In this document: positions 30,833 to 30,925 of the stretch, in pieces
Position numbering within the stretch: position 1 is the stretch's first letter
Layout of the letters: each line of letters opens with the position of its first letter
From: a virus
Length of the DNA stretch: 30,925 nucleotides
IMG/VR virus record: IMGVR_UViG_3300026510_000010
Coordinates: 1 to 30,925 of that record
Reading direction: 5' to 3' (one strand)
Notes under the pieces: generated by a model
Told to the model about the DNA's origin: nothing
Databases searched by the model: none
What the model saw: only the letters and a program-made list of their open reading frames with translations
Translations under genes and position numbers: made by a program

Positions 30833-30901
30833 AAAAAAACCGCTACAGGTTATGCACTTTAGAAGCGGGCTATCAATAAACCCAGTGCATACCTATAACG
30901 G
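30833..30901 (-). terminator. Large branched terminator before the antirepressor
   Basis: On the minus strand CCGTTATAGGTATGCACT (30901-30884) pairs with AGTGCATAACCTGTAGCGG (30858-30840), with one bulged A and two G-T type mismatches. Inside lies a smaller GGG/CCC hairpin (30883-30881 and 30869-30867). The stem is followed at once by seven T (30839-30833), so it is an intrinsic terminator ending an upstream minus-strand unit, 16 bases before the antirepressor ATG. Its length and inner loop also fit a regulatory leader RNA. Confidence 0.75.
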
Positions 30902-30925
30902 CTCAGTATTGATAATTAAGTGGAT

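Overview
The window is one continuous piece of a temperate siphovirus (or a prophage of it) from an AT-rich Gram-negative host. A low-GC gammaproteobacterium is my best guess, from the spanin pair, the NinB and DUF968 recombination genes and the bacterial tRNA-His fragment used as attachment core. Almost every gene is on the minus strand in tightly overlapping TAATG/ATGA units, so the biological order runs from right to left.

In transcription order: a broken Rha/KilAC antirepressor behind a large terminator (30.2-30.9 kb); recombination and replication genes ninB, a DUF968 HNH nuclease and ssb (28.9-30.2 kb); a terminator and a 537-bp gene-free control region with a perfect 58-bp tandem duplication (28.35-28.89 kb); a PD-(D/E)XK-like nuclease and small accessory genes (26.5-28.35 kb); a lysis cassette of lysozyme, holin-like membrane proteins, Rz/Rz1 spanins and an XhlA-like protein (24.8-26.5 kb); a block of surface or fibre genes unusually placed before terminase, including a protein with eleven exact 22-residue repeats (21.1-24.7 kb); terminase, portal, head morphogenesis, scaffold and capsid (15.3-21.0 kb); connector, completion and terminator proteins and tail tube (12.4-15.2 kb); a G/GT-type tail chaperone pair joined by a -1 frameshift at A AAA AAC (11.7-12.4 kb); a 1621-residue tape measure; and tail-tip proteins, one carrying three LamG-like domains (0.7-11.7 kb). 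No contractile sheath gene is seen, so the tail should be long and non-contractile.

At the left end, tail genes and integrase converge on a 45-bp 3' fragment of tRNA-His flanked on both sides by GTTAGAC motifs. This is the lambda-like order tail - attP - int, and it suggests a phage genome, an excised circle or a tandem prophage array rather than one simple prophage end. The lysogeny functions are damaged: an internal deletion fuses the start of a DUF4224 gene to the last third of integrase, integrase carries a TAG seven codons before a second in-frame stop, and the antirepressor is interrupted by two in-frame TAA codons with no frameshift. Structural and lysis genes all look intact.

The most notable items are the frameshift site, the attP-like arrangement with a deleted integrase, the doubly interrupted antirepressor, the 22-residue repeat fibre, the LamG cassette apparently inserted inside an Fn3-like domain, the 58-bp duplication with promoter-like elements, and a palindrome inside the spacer of a putative capsid promoter.
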